A stretch of 64,000 nt of DNA from an uncultured Clostridia bacterium (lineage in GTDB: Bacteria > Bacillota > Clostridia > TANB77 > CAG-508). Below, in pieces: positions 54,500 to 62,730 of the stretch. Each line of letters opens with the position of its first letter. Positions within the stretch are counted from its first letter, which is position 1. The stretch covers positions 57,365 to 121,364 of the forward strand of contig CAKPPS010000002.1 in the NCBI GenBank assembly GCA_934177795.1, in the 5' to 3' direction. A model generated the notes under the pieces. It did no database searches. It worked only from the letters and a program-made list of their open reading frames with translations, and had not been told where the DNA came from. Position numbers and translations under genes: made by a program.

Positions 54500-57400
54500 T
54501 TATGTATTATTATATTGTTCTAAATATTCTTTGGTAATTTTCTGTTGTATATATTGTCTATCTTCCCTTTTCGTCTTTAAATTATATTCCTCAAAAATAT
54601 TGCTTATAAGTGTCATTACAGTTTGTTCAAAATAGCTATCTTTTTTTAGAATGTCATTTCTATAATATACTTTTTGGTCTATTTCTGTTTTTATTTTCAA
54701 TAATATTTCCAATATTTCTTCATCATATTTAGATATAAGTATATTTCCTTTTGCTCTACGATTATTTTCTTCTCTAATTCTTTTATGAATTCTTACAAAT
54801 TTAGCATCATCATTATACTTATTTAATAAAGTTTTGTTTATTCTGTTAATTTCTGCTATTTTTTTAATCACATCATCTAAATCTCTCGAACATTTTTCAA
54901 ATTGCTTTACATCTTCCAATACAAAACCATATTCACTAAATTTCTCTAAGAAAGCATCTTTGACACTTATATATTTTTCATCTTCTTTGTCTATATTTTT
55001 TGTAAAATTTTCTATTACTTTGTTCCATTTTTCTTGTATTTCTCCACTTAATGCTGCCATCTTCATTTCTTCCTGTCCCATATTTACAAATTTAAACTGT
55101 ATTGACATCATTGCTTCATTAATTATTCTTCTGCTTTCATCACTTGTTGAAAATGCTTTTTTTAGGTTTATATTATCAATATGATGCTGAACTTCTCTTA
55201 ACATCGCTGGTAATCCAACTATTGTAAGCTTATTAAATATATCCTTTAGTTCTTCATCTCCAAAAGTTTTAACTATATTACTGTAATTTTTTGCATCTGT
55301 CAAAATTTTTCTTAGTTCAATTAATTTTGATTTATCTTCAATTTCAGATATTTCTTTACTAAACTCTTCTAAATTATTAGTAGTATAATTAAATAATTCT
55401 TGCCTAGCAATTTCCATTTTTTCAATAATTTTTTCTTTATCTTCTAATACTTGGTTAAATATATCTACCGTATATTCTTTACCTGTTGAATCTGGGTCAT
55501 TAAATTTTTGTAGTTCTCTTAGATATGCATTATTAGTTTCTTCAAAATTTTCTTTGATATTTGCAAAATCTACTAAATATCCATATTTCATATTTTTATA
55601 AGTTCTATTCGCTCTTGTAATTGCTTGTAATAATGTATGGTCACTTAATTTCTTTCCTAAGTATACCCTTTTCAATCTAGGTGCATCAAATCCTGTTAAT
55701 AACATTCTATAAACAATTAATATATCAATTGTCATATTTTTCTTGAAGTCCTTTATTATCTGGGTTCTTTTCTTTTTATCATCTGTATCATGCAATATTA
55801 GTCCTACTCTAAATTCAGATTTTGTTTCTGCTGTTTTATTGATTTCTGTTTCTATTTCTTTAAAATATTTATATATTTGTTTAGCTTGAGGTCCTGTCTC
55901 ACATATTATCATTCCACCTAAAGTATTGTCTCCTTGGCCTATTCTAAATTTTTTGAAATCTTCTATAATATATCGTAATAATTCTTTCACGTAATTTTCA
56001 TGTTCTACAATATCTGTTTTTTTGAAATCTTCCTTTTTTATTAATTTTTCTATGTTTTCATATACTTTTATCAACTTATTTTTATATTGAGTTTCTATAT
56101 CTTCTCTTATAATTTTTAATGTGTATCCATCTTGTATCGATTTATCATAATAATATATATGAAAATAATCTCCAAATACCTTCCAAGACTCCCTGTCCTT
56201 TTTTAGTAATGGTGTTCCTGTTAATGCTATTTTAATAGATTCTTTATCTGCATTAAATAAATTTGTCAAAAAACTTCCTTCTGGTTTATATCCTCTATGT
56301 GCTTCATCTACTATAAATATTCTTTGCAAATTTGTTGCATATTTTGACATTTCTACTTTTTCATCATCTTGTGCAAATCTTTGTATATTAACTACTGTTA
56401 TCTCTTTATTACCATTATTTCCTTCTAAAGATTGATTGTTTTTGAATTGTTGCATTAATTCTTCTCTTGAATTTGCAATTTTTACTATCAAACCTCTTGC
56501 TTCAAATTCATTTGCCGCTTGTTCTAATAAATCTAATCTATCTACAATGAAATAGAATTTTGCAACAACCTTCTTTTTTGCATAATAATCTGTTAATACA
56601 TTTACTAGATTATATGATAATGCCGTTTTTCCACTTCCTTGTGTATGCCAAATAATTCCGCCTTTCGCTCCTTCGTCTATTTTTTTCCTTACTGCAAGTG
56701 AGGCAAAAAATTGTTGATATCTCATAATATGCTTTTCATCTTTATATTCAATTTTTCCATCAACTTCTTTTTCGCTATTAACATAAGTAATACCATATTT
56801 TAATAGATATAGTAATCTTTCAATACTGCACATAGATGTTAATATCCTATTAGTTGGTGTATTTATCCCTTTGTTGGTATTGTATTCTTTTGTAGTATGT
56901 ATTACTTGACAATTGAAATCTTTTAATATTTTTTCTTCTATTTTCTCATCTATATCTTTATATTTATAATTCATGATATATTTAGGCATTCCATTTATCA
57001 TTTCATCTTCTCTAAAGCAATTAAATTTTGTATTTTTTCTTGCTCCTGTACAGTAAAATGCTCCTTGAATTTGTACCGTTCCGCCTTCTGAATCATACTC
57101 CATATTATTTGAAAATATCATTAATTGTGTCATGTTTATAAATCTTCTGAATTTTCTTTGCGGAAATCTTATATTGTTCATTCTTTTTGCTTCTTCTAAC
57201 ATTCCGCCTTCATTATTGGGCTTTTTAACTTCTATAAAGACTAGTGGCAATCCATTTATGAATAACGTTATGTCTGGTCTAAATTCCTCTCCATCTCTTT
57301 CTGCTGTAAATTCAGCTGTGCAATGATAATCATTATTATTAGGATTATCAAAATCTATTAGTTTATATGGAGTTATACTTGTTAATCTTTTATAAAAACT

Positions 57401-57655
57401 TTTTCCTAAATCATCATAATCTAATTCTTGTTTTATCTCATTTAATATTTTGTCTATATCACCATTATAATTTGGATTTAGTTCTTTGAATTTATTTTTA
57501 AACACTTTTATTAGGATATTTGTATCTTTATCATAAATATTGCCTGCCATTTCCTTTTTTATTTTTCCAAAATATTTATATCCTAATCTCGTAAGGTGGA
57601 TCATTGCTGGCATCTGTACTCTTGTTAGTTCTGTAAAAGTATTTCTATTTTTCAT
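54500..57655 (-). CDS. hsdR: Type I restriction-modification nuclease/translocase subunit
   Basis: HsdR translocates and cuts unmethylated DNA. The 1051-aa protein has an N-terminal PD-(D/E)xK nuclease (FRPDITLFINGLPLVFIEVKKP, about 125-150), a superfamily 2 motor with Walker A WHTQGSGKTAL, VDEAHRGYKPEG and ALTGTPLL, and a helical C-terminal domain. First gene of hsdRMS. The ATG at 57655 follows GGAGGA; an in-frame ATG twelve bases upstream lies inside that site. All catalytic motifs are intact, so the system looks functional. Confidence 0.96.
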   Translation of the reverse strand: MKNRNTFTELTRVQMPAMIHLTRLGYKYFGKIKKEMAGNIYDKDTNILIKVFKNKFKELNPNYNGDIDKILNEIKQELDYDDLGKSFYKRLTSITPYKLIDFDNPNNNDYHCTAEFTAERDGEEFRPDITLFINGLPLVFIEVKKPNNEGGMLEEAKRMNNIRFPQRKFRRFINMTQLMIFSNNMEYDSEGGTVQIQGAFYCTGARKNTKFNCFREDEMINGMPKYIMNYKYKDIDEKIEEKILKDFNCQVIHTTKEYNTNKGINTPTNRILTSMCSIERLLYLLKYGITYVNSEKEVDGKIEYKDEKHIMRYQQFFASLAVRKKIDEGAKGGIIWHTQGSGKTALSYNLVNVLTDYYAKKKVVAKFYFIVDRLDLLEQAANEFEARGLIVKIANSREELMQQFKNNQSLEGNNGNKEITVVNIQRFAQDDEKVEMSKYATNLQRIFIVDEAHRGYKPEGSFLTNLFNADKESIKIALTGTPLLKKDRESWKVFGDYFHIYYYDKSIQDGYTLKIIREDIETQYKNKLIKVYENIEKLIKKEDFKKTDIVEHENYVKELLRYIIEDFKKFRIGQGDNTLGGMIICETGPQAKQIYKYFKEIETEINKTAETKSEFRVGLILHDTDDKKKRTQIIKDFKKNMTIDILIVYRMLLTGFDAPRLKRVYLGKKLSDHTLLQAITRANRTYKNMKYGYLVDFANIKENFEETNNAYLRELQKFNDPDSTGKEYTVDIFNQVLEDKEKIIEKMEIARQELFNYTTNNLEEFSKEISEIEDKSKLIELRKILTDAKNYSNIVKTFGDEELKDIFNKLTIVGLPAMLREVQHHIDNINLKKAFSTSDESRRIINEAMMSIQFKFVNMGQEEMKMAALSGEIQEKWNKVIENFTKNIDKEDEKYISVKDAFLEKFSEYGFVLEDVKQFEKCSRDLDDVIKKIAEINRINKTLLNKYNDDAKFVRIHKRIREENNRRAKGNILISKYDEEILEILLKIKTEIDQKVYYRNDILKKDSYFEQTVMTLISNIFEEYNLKTKREDRQYIQQKITKEYLEQYNNT

Positions 57656-57901
57656 GTTCTCCTCCATATTTCTTTATTTTTGTTATATATATATTACTTT
57701 ATTATGTCATTTTTTTTACTTTATTTTATATCATAAAATCTCTTTTTTCTCAACAAATAATACTATAATTTTACTAAAAAACTCAACCGGTCAATTGAAA
57801 AAGTAAATTCTATTTGATTAAAGTACAATATAAATAAGTGTTACATTAAAAAAACTCAACTTCAAAAAAATTGGCTTCAAACATAGAAAATGATAAATTT
57901 A

Positions 57902-57955
57902 AAAAAATATCAATATTTTTGAAATTTTCTCTCAAATTATTGATATTTTTAAATT
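57902..57955 (-). terminator. Terminator of the PH-domain gene; rest of gap empty
   Basis: AAAAATATCAAT pairs with ATTGATATTTTT about 100 bases beyond the PH-domain gene stop. The rest of 57656-58051 is AT-rich and holds the hsdR leader region plus a short AACCGGTCAA segment (57784) that recurs inverted at 58852. I see no gene in it. Confidence 0.6.
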
Positions 57956-58051
57956 ATTATTTTTTTAATACTAAGTTACGTATCAAATTTTTCGCATTTT
58001 TCTATATAAATACGCCAAAATTTTACATACTATTTCATTATTATCTACACT

Positions 58052-58441
58052 TTATAACACATATTGAGATATAAGTGAATTTATCATTTTTATATCAACA
58101 TTTGACTTAAAATCAAATTGCAATATATGTCCATTACTAAATGTTAGTATTAATTCACTATCTATATCCATAAAACCTGCTGTTTCTATTCCATAGTACT
58201 GTATTTTTGAATATGGATATGAAAAATATGCAATTTTTTTACCTGTAACTCCTTTTACATTTACAACAAAAATTCTATTATTAGTAAATATAACTTGATC
58301 TCTAATAGTTTTGAATGCACACATCATTTTTTCGCCATCTACCATTAAATTTTCAACTTCTGGTCTCACTTCTTTTATTTCTATTGCCTTTAAATTCAAA
58401 AAATTAGAATCCAAGTTTATTCCTGTTGAGATATTTGGCAT
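58052..58441 (-). CDS. Bacterial PH-domain protein (PHb1-like)
   Basis: A 129-aa single-domain protein, probably cytosolic. LVDGEKMMCAFKTIRDQVIFTNNRIFVVNVKGVTGKKIAYFSYPYSKIQYYGIET matches the YvbH/PHb1 pattern (gEkil..yk..RD..vfTn.Rii..d..G.tGkk..... pyski). Members are of unknown role; some form rings. AGAGGGGGGAG precedes the start. Stands alone between the restriction system and the tRNA fragment. Confidence 0.85.
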   Translation of the reverse strand: MPNISTGINLDSNFLNLKAIEIKEVRPEVENLMVDGEKMMCAFKTIRDQVIFTNNRIFVVNVKGVTGKKIAYFSYPYSKIQYYGIETAGFMDIDSELILTFSNGHILQFDFKSNVDIKMINSLISQYVL

Positions 58442-58798
58442 AAAATCTCCCCCCTCTTTTTATTTTTTATACTACAATTATATCATATTTGCTATTTTCT
58501 ACAATATCAAATTTTTTATTTAAGCTTTCCATATTCTCTTTAATAAAAAAATATCTATTAGGGTTCTTCTCTTTAAAACTTAAAATTATTTGAATAAGTA
58601 ATCTATCAATGAATTAGTTAAATTATTTATTAGTTTTATCTTTTCTAATGCATATAAAGCAAATATACTCAGTTTTATATTTTTATTATTTGGTTTGATA
58701 GTAGTTCAAAACTAAGCAGTTTCGTCGATTAGCCAAACAGCATACCTATCGTATTATAAAAATCACTAAAACCAATATAGTTCTAAGGATATATGTTT

Positions 58799-58843
58799 TG
58801 GTTTCGGTAGTAGGGCTTGAACCTATGACCTTCGGGTTATGAG
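58799..58843 (-). repeat. 3' fragment of a tRNA with CAU anticodon (attachment-site scar)
   Basis: On the minus strand CTCATAACCCGAAGGTC, then AGGTTCAAGCCCT, ACTACCG and ACCA are the anticodon loop to the 3' end of an initiator-like tRNA-Met. The 5' half is missing: the bases before it (GGTCAAACCTCG) do not pair as a tRNA. This is the form of an att site left where a tyrosine-integrase element entered a tRNA gene. By this geometry the element would extend to higher coordinates. Confidence 0.75.
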
Positions 58844-58941
58844 CGAGGTTTGACCGGTTTTTGTGGTTTTGTGAAAATTAGAGTTTTTGTTGGTATTTTG
58901 GTATTTACAAGAGTTTCGGTTTGTAGAACATTTGTGCATTT

Positions 58942-59056
58942 TTAGGGTGTTTTTTGAGAAGATTTTACCCAATTTTTACCCAATGGGCATGGTACGTTTG
59001 TTCTTACAAAATTGGCTCTTGTAAGAGATATTTTTATTAAGAAAATTTTTAATTTT
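58942..59056 (-). other. Short open remnant next to the tRNA fragment
   Basis: A minus-strand frame without start reads ...LTRANFVRTNVPCPLGKNWV then stops at 58942, with a duplicated TTGGGTAAAA within it. Similar tails end mobile elements beside tRNA att sites, often the 3' end of an integrase region. It suggests a lost integration module, but no integrase catalytic motif is present. Otherwise 58442-59072 holds no gene; the TCTTACAA/TTGTAAGA hairpin at 59002-59026 precedes the next gene. Confidence 0.35.
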
Positions 59057-59072
59057 TAGGAGGATTTAGAGT

Positions 59073-59366
59073 ATGAATAATTTAAGAGAAGTTAATGATG
59101 ATATTTTGAAAGATTGGTTAGAATTTAGAGAGGAGACTTTGTGTTGCACTTTAAGTGCTGAGGATAAAAAACATTTTGTTTATTTTGATGAGATTTCCGA
59201 AAGGATTTTGAAGAATGTTCCTGAGCAAAATAAAAAGTATGTTAAGAAACAACTTGATCTGCTTGATGAGAATTTTATGGATTATATTTTCTATTGGAAT
59301 GAGAAATATTATAGGAATGGGTTTTGTGATGGGGTGCAGCTAATTGGTGGTAGTTTTGATAATTAA
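59073..59366 (+). CDS. Unknown small acidic protein
   Basis: A 97-aa protein, rich in Asp, Glu and aromatic residues, with no membrane helix: ILKDWLEFREETLCCTLSAE and a tail YYRNGFCDGVQLIGGSFDN. The Y..GF.DG.xL ending recalls small proteins common in Firmicutes mobile elements, but I cannot name the family. AGGAGG precedes the start. It uses more G-ending codons (GAG, TTG, GTG) than its neighbours, in line with transfer. Confidence 0.7.
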   Translation: MNNLREVNDDILKDWLEFREETLCCTLSAEDKKHFVYFDEISERILKNVPEQNKKYVKKQLDLLDENFMDYIFYWNEKYYRNGFCDGVQLIGGSFDN

Positions 59367-59435
59367 TTAAATATATTTTCTGAAGTTTTTTCAGATTCAT
59401 AAAAAAGTATCTTGTATAATAAAAACATACTAAAA

Positions 59436-59468
59436 GTAAAAGGCGAGTTAACTCTCGCCTTTCTTTTA
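59436..59468. terminator. Bidirectional terminator
   Basis: AAAGGCGAG-TTAA-CTCTCGCCTTT, with A- and T-runs outside, between the convergent small genes. Confidence 0.85.
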
Positions 59469-59711
59469 TTAAAATTTCTTTCTTAATTCACTGTCTGGAA
59501 TGAAATTTTTTATTCTATGATAATCTTTATCATGACTTCTATTAATATCTTCTGATAATAAACCATGCCCTCTAATTCCATCTTTAGTTATTACTGCAGA
59601 TATATCCATTCCATCTTGTTTTTTTGCTGCAGGATTCTCTTTTATATATGCTGCTATGTAATCATTTTCATTTTTTGGTGATATCCTGTTCTTTCCTATT
59701 TTATTTTCCAT
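59469..59711 (-). CDS. Unknown small polar protein
   Basis: An 80-aa polar protein (ENKIGKNRISPKNENDYIAA, DISAVITKDGIRGHGLLSED, HDKDYHRIKNFIPDSELRKKF) with no membrane helix or motif I recognise. AAGGAGG precedes the start and a terminator follows its stop. Alone on its strand within the accessory region. Confidence 0.65.
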   Translation of the reverse strand: MENKIGKNRISPKNENDYIAAYIKENPAAKKQDGMDISAVITKDGIRGHGLLSEDINRSHDKDYHRIKNFIPDSELRKKF

Positions 59712-59778
59712 ATCAATTTCCTCCTTTTTTTGTTTTATATAAAAACTAAATTACAAGAAAAAAATCCTTTCTGCCCTC

Positions 59779-59808
59779 TTGTAATTTAAAGAAGAAATGT
59801 GCTATAAT
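59779..59808 (+). promoter_or_regulatory. Promoter of the short RNA, within an inverted repeat
   Basis: TTGTAA (59779-59784) and TATAAT (59803-59808) are 18 bases apart. The -35 box lies in the right arm of AAATTACAAGA-N-TCTTGTAATTT (59753-59788), which could be an operator or the leader hairpin of the small gene on the other strand. Confidence 0.65.
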
Positions 59809-59814
59809 TAAACA

Positions 59815-59880
59815 ATCAAAAGGTTCGCAAAATCTTTTATTCGTTCAATGTTTAGCATTGGGCGATTTTTCTTCTTATTT
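59815..59880 (+). ncRNA. Candidate ~60-nt two-hairpin small RNA
   Basis: Behind the promoter at 59779, the transcript would form AAAAGGTT-CGCAA-AATCTTTT (8 bp, one G-U) and then TCGTTCAATG-TTTAG-CATTGGGCGA (10 bp, two G-U) followed by TTTTTCTTCTT, an intrinsic terminator. No frame is present. It runs tail to tail towards the antitoxin gene at 59902. Antisense or regulatory function is unknown. Confidence 0.55.
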
Positions 59881-59901
59881 TAGTATCTTATATTCTTAAT
59901 T

Positions 59902-60906
59902 TTATATTTCAATTACTCTTTTAAATTGGTCATCACTATATTTCTTGATATCTAAAACATTCAACATATCATATTTAATTTTTACTTTTTCAAAATACTC
60001 TTTTATATCTTCTTTATCTATTATATTATTAGAATTTTCTGTAGGTAATAGACCTTTTCTAGCATTTATCCATGGTGTTTCGTAATGTGACATTTTTTCT
60101 AAAGCTTTTCCATTATAGTATCCAAAATATTTTATTACTGCATCCAAAATTTCTCTTTTCTCATCTACAATAATATCCTCTATATCATAATCTATATCTA
60201 TAAAAATATTAGCTGATTTGAAATCTTTATACTTTTCATATATATCAACAAAGACAGGTCCATGTACCCAAGCCTGACAATCTTCCTCAAATAAAAATTT
60301 TCCAAAAAAAGCTTTATAAAAGCCTTGGGCATAATATAAGATCTTTTGCAAAGCTAATGGAGTAATTTCCTTTCCTATCGCAATAATATATTTTGCTATT
60401 ATATCTATTTCTTTTTCGATGCTATATTTAAATGTTGTTTCTTTTAATTTCTTAATTGCATCTTTAACATTATTATAAGCTCTTTCAGTAATTACTTCTT
60501 TGTTTTCTTCAATTAATTTACTCATATAATCTTCATTATTTAATATGTTATATAATTGCTCTGAATAAACCTTTGAAGGTATATCTCCATTTAAATATCT
60601 TATTAACGTAATTTCTCCCCAGCCTAATAATTTAGCCAGAGGTTTTTTTCCTATTTTATACTTATTTAAAATACTATTTATCTCTTCTGTTGTAATAATA
60701 TTTTCTTCATTTCTGTAAACCTTATCAATTCTCTCTAAATTTTCATCATTTATTTCATTTGAACTAATTTCTTCTCCACAATTTTTGCAATATCCCAATA
60801 ATCTTTTATACTTATACTCTTTTCCTTTAATTTCAATTATCTCATCAATCTCTCTTATTTCATATTCAACTAAACTATTACATTCTTCACAAAAACCTTT
60901 ATTCAT
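59902..60906 (-). CDS. MqsA-like zinc-ribbon/HTH antitoxin fused to a Panacea (SocA/DUF4065) domain
   Basis: A 334-aa protein. Residues 1-45 form a zinc ribbon (CEEC ... CKNC). About 75-130 is an HTH (ILNKYKIGKKPLAKLLGWGEITLIRYLNG) as in MqsA and the related YgiT family. About 165-300 is a Panacea domain (ITPLALQKILYYAQGFYKAFFGKFLFEEDCQAWVHGPV ... MSHYETPWINARKG), a domain known to neutralise many unrelated toxins. It lies 15 bases after the MqsR-like gene in the same operon. Likely binds and silences its own promoter and blocks the toxin. Confidence 0.85.
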   Translation of the reverse strand: MNKGFCEECNSLVEYEIREIDEIIEIKGKEYKYKRLLGYCKNCGEEISSNEINDENLERIDKVYRNEENIITTEEINSILNKYKIGKKPLAKLLGWGEITLIRYLNGDIPSKVYSEQLYNILNNEDYMSKLIEENKEVITERAYNNVKDAIKKLKETTFKYSIEKEIDIIAKYIIAIGKEITPLALQKILYYAQGFYKAFFGKFLFEEDCQAWVHGPVFVDIYEKYKDFKSANIFIDIDYDIEDIIVDEKREILDAVIKYFGYYNGKALEKMSHYETPWINARKGLLPTENSNNIIDKEDIKEYFEKVKIKYDMLNVLDIKKYSDDQFKRVIEI

Positions 60907-60921
60907 AATAAATTCACCACC

Positions 60922-61320
60922 TTATAAAAATAATTTTTCAATATTTTTCTCTGGTTTATGAAATGAAACTACTACTATAAAATCATCTTGTTTTCTAGCA
61001 ATTTTTATATATACTTCAACATTTTCTATTGTTCCCCAATTGTTTAATTCATATTCTCTACAAAAAAAGTATAGTCTTTCCTGTGGATCATTATAATTAT
61101 CCGCTGAGTAACAAAAATCATTCGCTTCTATTTCTATTAGCATTTGCTTTTGTTTATTCTTATTTAACTTATATGCTTCAATAAATCTTCTATTCTTTTC
61201 ATTTTTTGGAGTTGTGCAAACTATAAATCTACCATTATTTACACTTTTTTTTACTATCTTTAAATACTCTTCTATCTCTTCTTTTGTATGATTTGTATAT
61301 TTTGAAGTATCAACTGACAT
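60922..61320 (-). CDS. MqsR-like toxin
   Basis: A 132-aa protein resembling MqsR-type RelE-fold mRNA interferases: KKSVNNGRFIVCTTPKNEKNR near the start, LIEIEANDFCYSADNYNDP (MqsR: L...DFYKSMT.Y.D) near 61-80, and VEVYIKIARKQDDFIVVVSFHKPE near the end (MqsR: VYLKI...LIVSFK). Catalytic residues cannot be confirmed by eye. It comes first in the operon with the MqsA-Panacea gene, the usual toxin-first order of mqsRA. AAGGAAGG precedes the start. Confidence 0.7.
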   Translation of the reverse strand: MSVDTSKYTNHTKEEIEEYLKIVKKSVNNGRFIVCTTPKNEKNRRFIEAYKLNKNKQKQMLIEIEANDFCYSADNYNDPQERLYFFCREYELNNWGTIENVEVYIKIARKQDDFIVVVSFHKPEKNIEKLFL

Positions 61321-61497
61321 TCTAAATCCCTTCCTTTTACATATTTCTCCCTTCTTTTTGGTATCAATTGATACTATTTTAACATTATTTTATTACTTTG
61401 TCAACTTTTTTGATACCTTTTAATTTAAATTTATTAAAAATTTTCATATTTCTCTATTGTTATATTAAAATGACTCTTACCATTAATAGTCATTTTC

Positions 61498-62259
61498 TTA
61501 CCTAAAAATGCTTTTAAATTCTAATGGAACTATATCTTCATATAATAAAGTAAATTGTGAATTAACTTGCTTATAATCATGATAATGTCCGAAGAGCCAT
61601 TTCTTAAATTCACATTTTTCTGATATTTCTTGCAAATAATCTGTTAAAATATCCTTTTTATAAAATGGATTTAGTAACGTTTGAATACTTGTTGGGCAAC
61701 AGTGAGTAATAATATAATCTACCTTATAATTTGTTTTTTCTAAGTTCTTTATTCCATTTTGCATTTCTCCCTGAGTCGGAAGTTCTAAATCCCACCATGA
61801 ATAATCTCTTATTCTAAAATAAGCTCCTCTTTTACGATATTCATATATTTTTTCCTCTTCATCTAAATTTAATATTCCATCTTGTATATCATGTGATTTT
61901 GCTCCACCAAATACAAATAAATTTTTATTATCTATATCAAATATTTCTCCACGCATTAAGTGTATAACAGATTCTCTTATCTTATGTACTTTTCCTCCAT
62001 GCCATTCTTCTACTGGATAATTATATAGTCTTGTAAAATTTTCATGGTTTCCATCTACAAATAAGGTTGTAAACTTTTTATTATTTAACCAATCTAGCCA
62101 ATATTTTTCATATATGCTTTCTGTTATATAATTCCATACTCCACCAAAATCGCCACATATAATAACATAGTCATCTTTGGTCATCTCTGTTTGGATTGGA
62201 AATTTTTCCAACTCAAATCTTGAAAAATCAGCATGTGTATCACCTGTAATATATATCAT
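61498..62259 (-). CDS. Calcineurin-type metallophosphoesterase
   Basis: A 253-aa protein with the full metal-site series: GDTHADF, CGDFGGVW, GNHENF (Asn-His), HCCPT and GHYHD. Such single-domain enzymes in Firmicutes accessory DNA act on phosphodiesters or phosphoproteins; the substrate is unknown. It starts 12 bases downstream of the NifU-like gene on the same strand, so they share a message. AAGGAGA precedes the start. Confidence 0.88.
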   Translation of the reverse strand: MIYITGDTHADFSRFELEKFPIQTEMTKDDYVIICGDFGGVWNYITESIYEKYWLDWLNNKKFTTLFVDGNHENFTRLYNYPVEEWHGGKVHKIRESVIHLMRGEIFDIDNKNLFVFGGAKSHDIQDGILNLDEEEKIYEYRKRGAYFRIRDYSWWDLELPTQGEMQNGIKNLEKTNYKVDYIITHCCPTSIQTLLNPFYKKDILTDYLQEISEKCEFKKWLFGHYHDYKQVNSQFTLLYEDIVPLEFKSIFR

Positions 62260-62271
62260 TGTATCTCCTTT

Positions 62272-62640
62272 TTACTCACTTATGTTCTCTATAGCTTTAT
62301 TTAATGTTTCTACTACTAATTCTGCACAATGTTCTTTTCCTTTTGGTAATCCATTTAGTTTTTTTATTATTTCATCTGCAGTTAAGGTTTTGGCTTTTTC
62401 TATGTTCATTTCTTTAATCATCTCTGTTACTACACAACATGATGCTATAACTGGAGGACATCCTTTAGCTTCAAATTTTGCATCTTCTATTATATTTTTA
62501 TTTTGTTCATCTGCTTTTATATATATTTTTATTATATCGCTGCAAATTTCATTTTCTATTATTCCTATTGCATCAGCATCTTCAATTATACCTAAATTTA
62601 TCGGATTTTCAAAATAATCTTTTACTATTTTACTATACAT
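62272..62640 (-). CDS. NifU/IscU-like iron-sulfur scaffold protein
   Basis: A 122-aa protein of the NifU N-terminal family: YSKIVKDYFENPINLGIIEDADAIG, then three Cys positions for cluster assembly (EICSD, GCPPVIAS and GKEHCAELV) in the usual order. The first motif normally reads CGD, here CSD. No cysteine desulfurase is adjacent. These stand-alone scaffolds in Clostridia often serve selenium or Fe-S related partners; the function here is open. It is followed by the metallophosphoesterase gene. Confidence 0.85.
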   Translation of the reverse strand: MYSKIVKDYFENPINLGIIEDADAIGIIENEICSDIIKIYIKADEQNKNIIEDAKFEAKGCPPVIASCCVVTEMIKEMNIEKAKTLTADEIIKKLNGLPKGKEHCAELVVETLNKAIENISE

Positions 62641-62687
62641 TTTTATCTCCCTCTTATTGCCATTCTATAATATTTTTTCATATATAT

Positions 62688-62730
62688 CAATATAGAGTAG
62701 CTTTTTTGCTACTCTATATAAACATTTTTT
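62688..62730 (-). terminator. Terminator overlapping the second hsdS stop
   Basis: TATAGAGTAGC pairs with GCTACTCTATA (11 bp, 6-base loop). The hsdS stop codon TAG (62714-62716) lies in one arm. Confidence 0.8.

Noticed and set aside
57871..58074. A 67-codon Phe/Ile/Tyr-rich plus-strand frame
   Set aside because: Product of AT-rich sequence with no ribosome site; it covers the terminator hairpin of the PH-domain gene.
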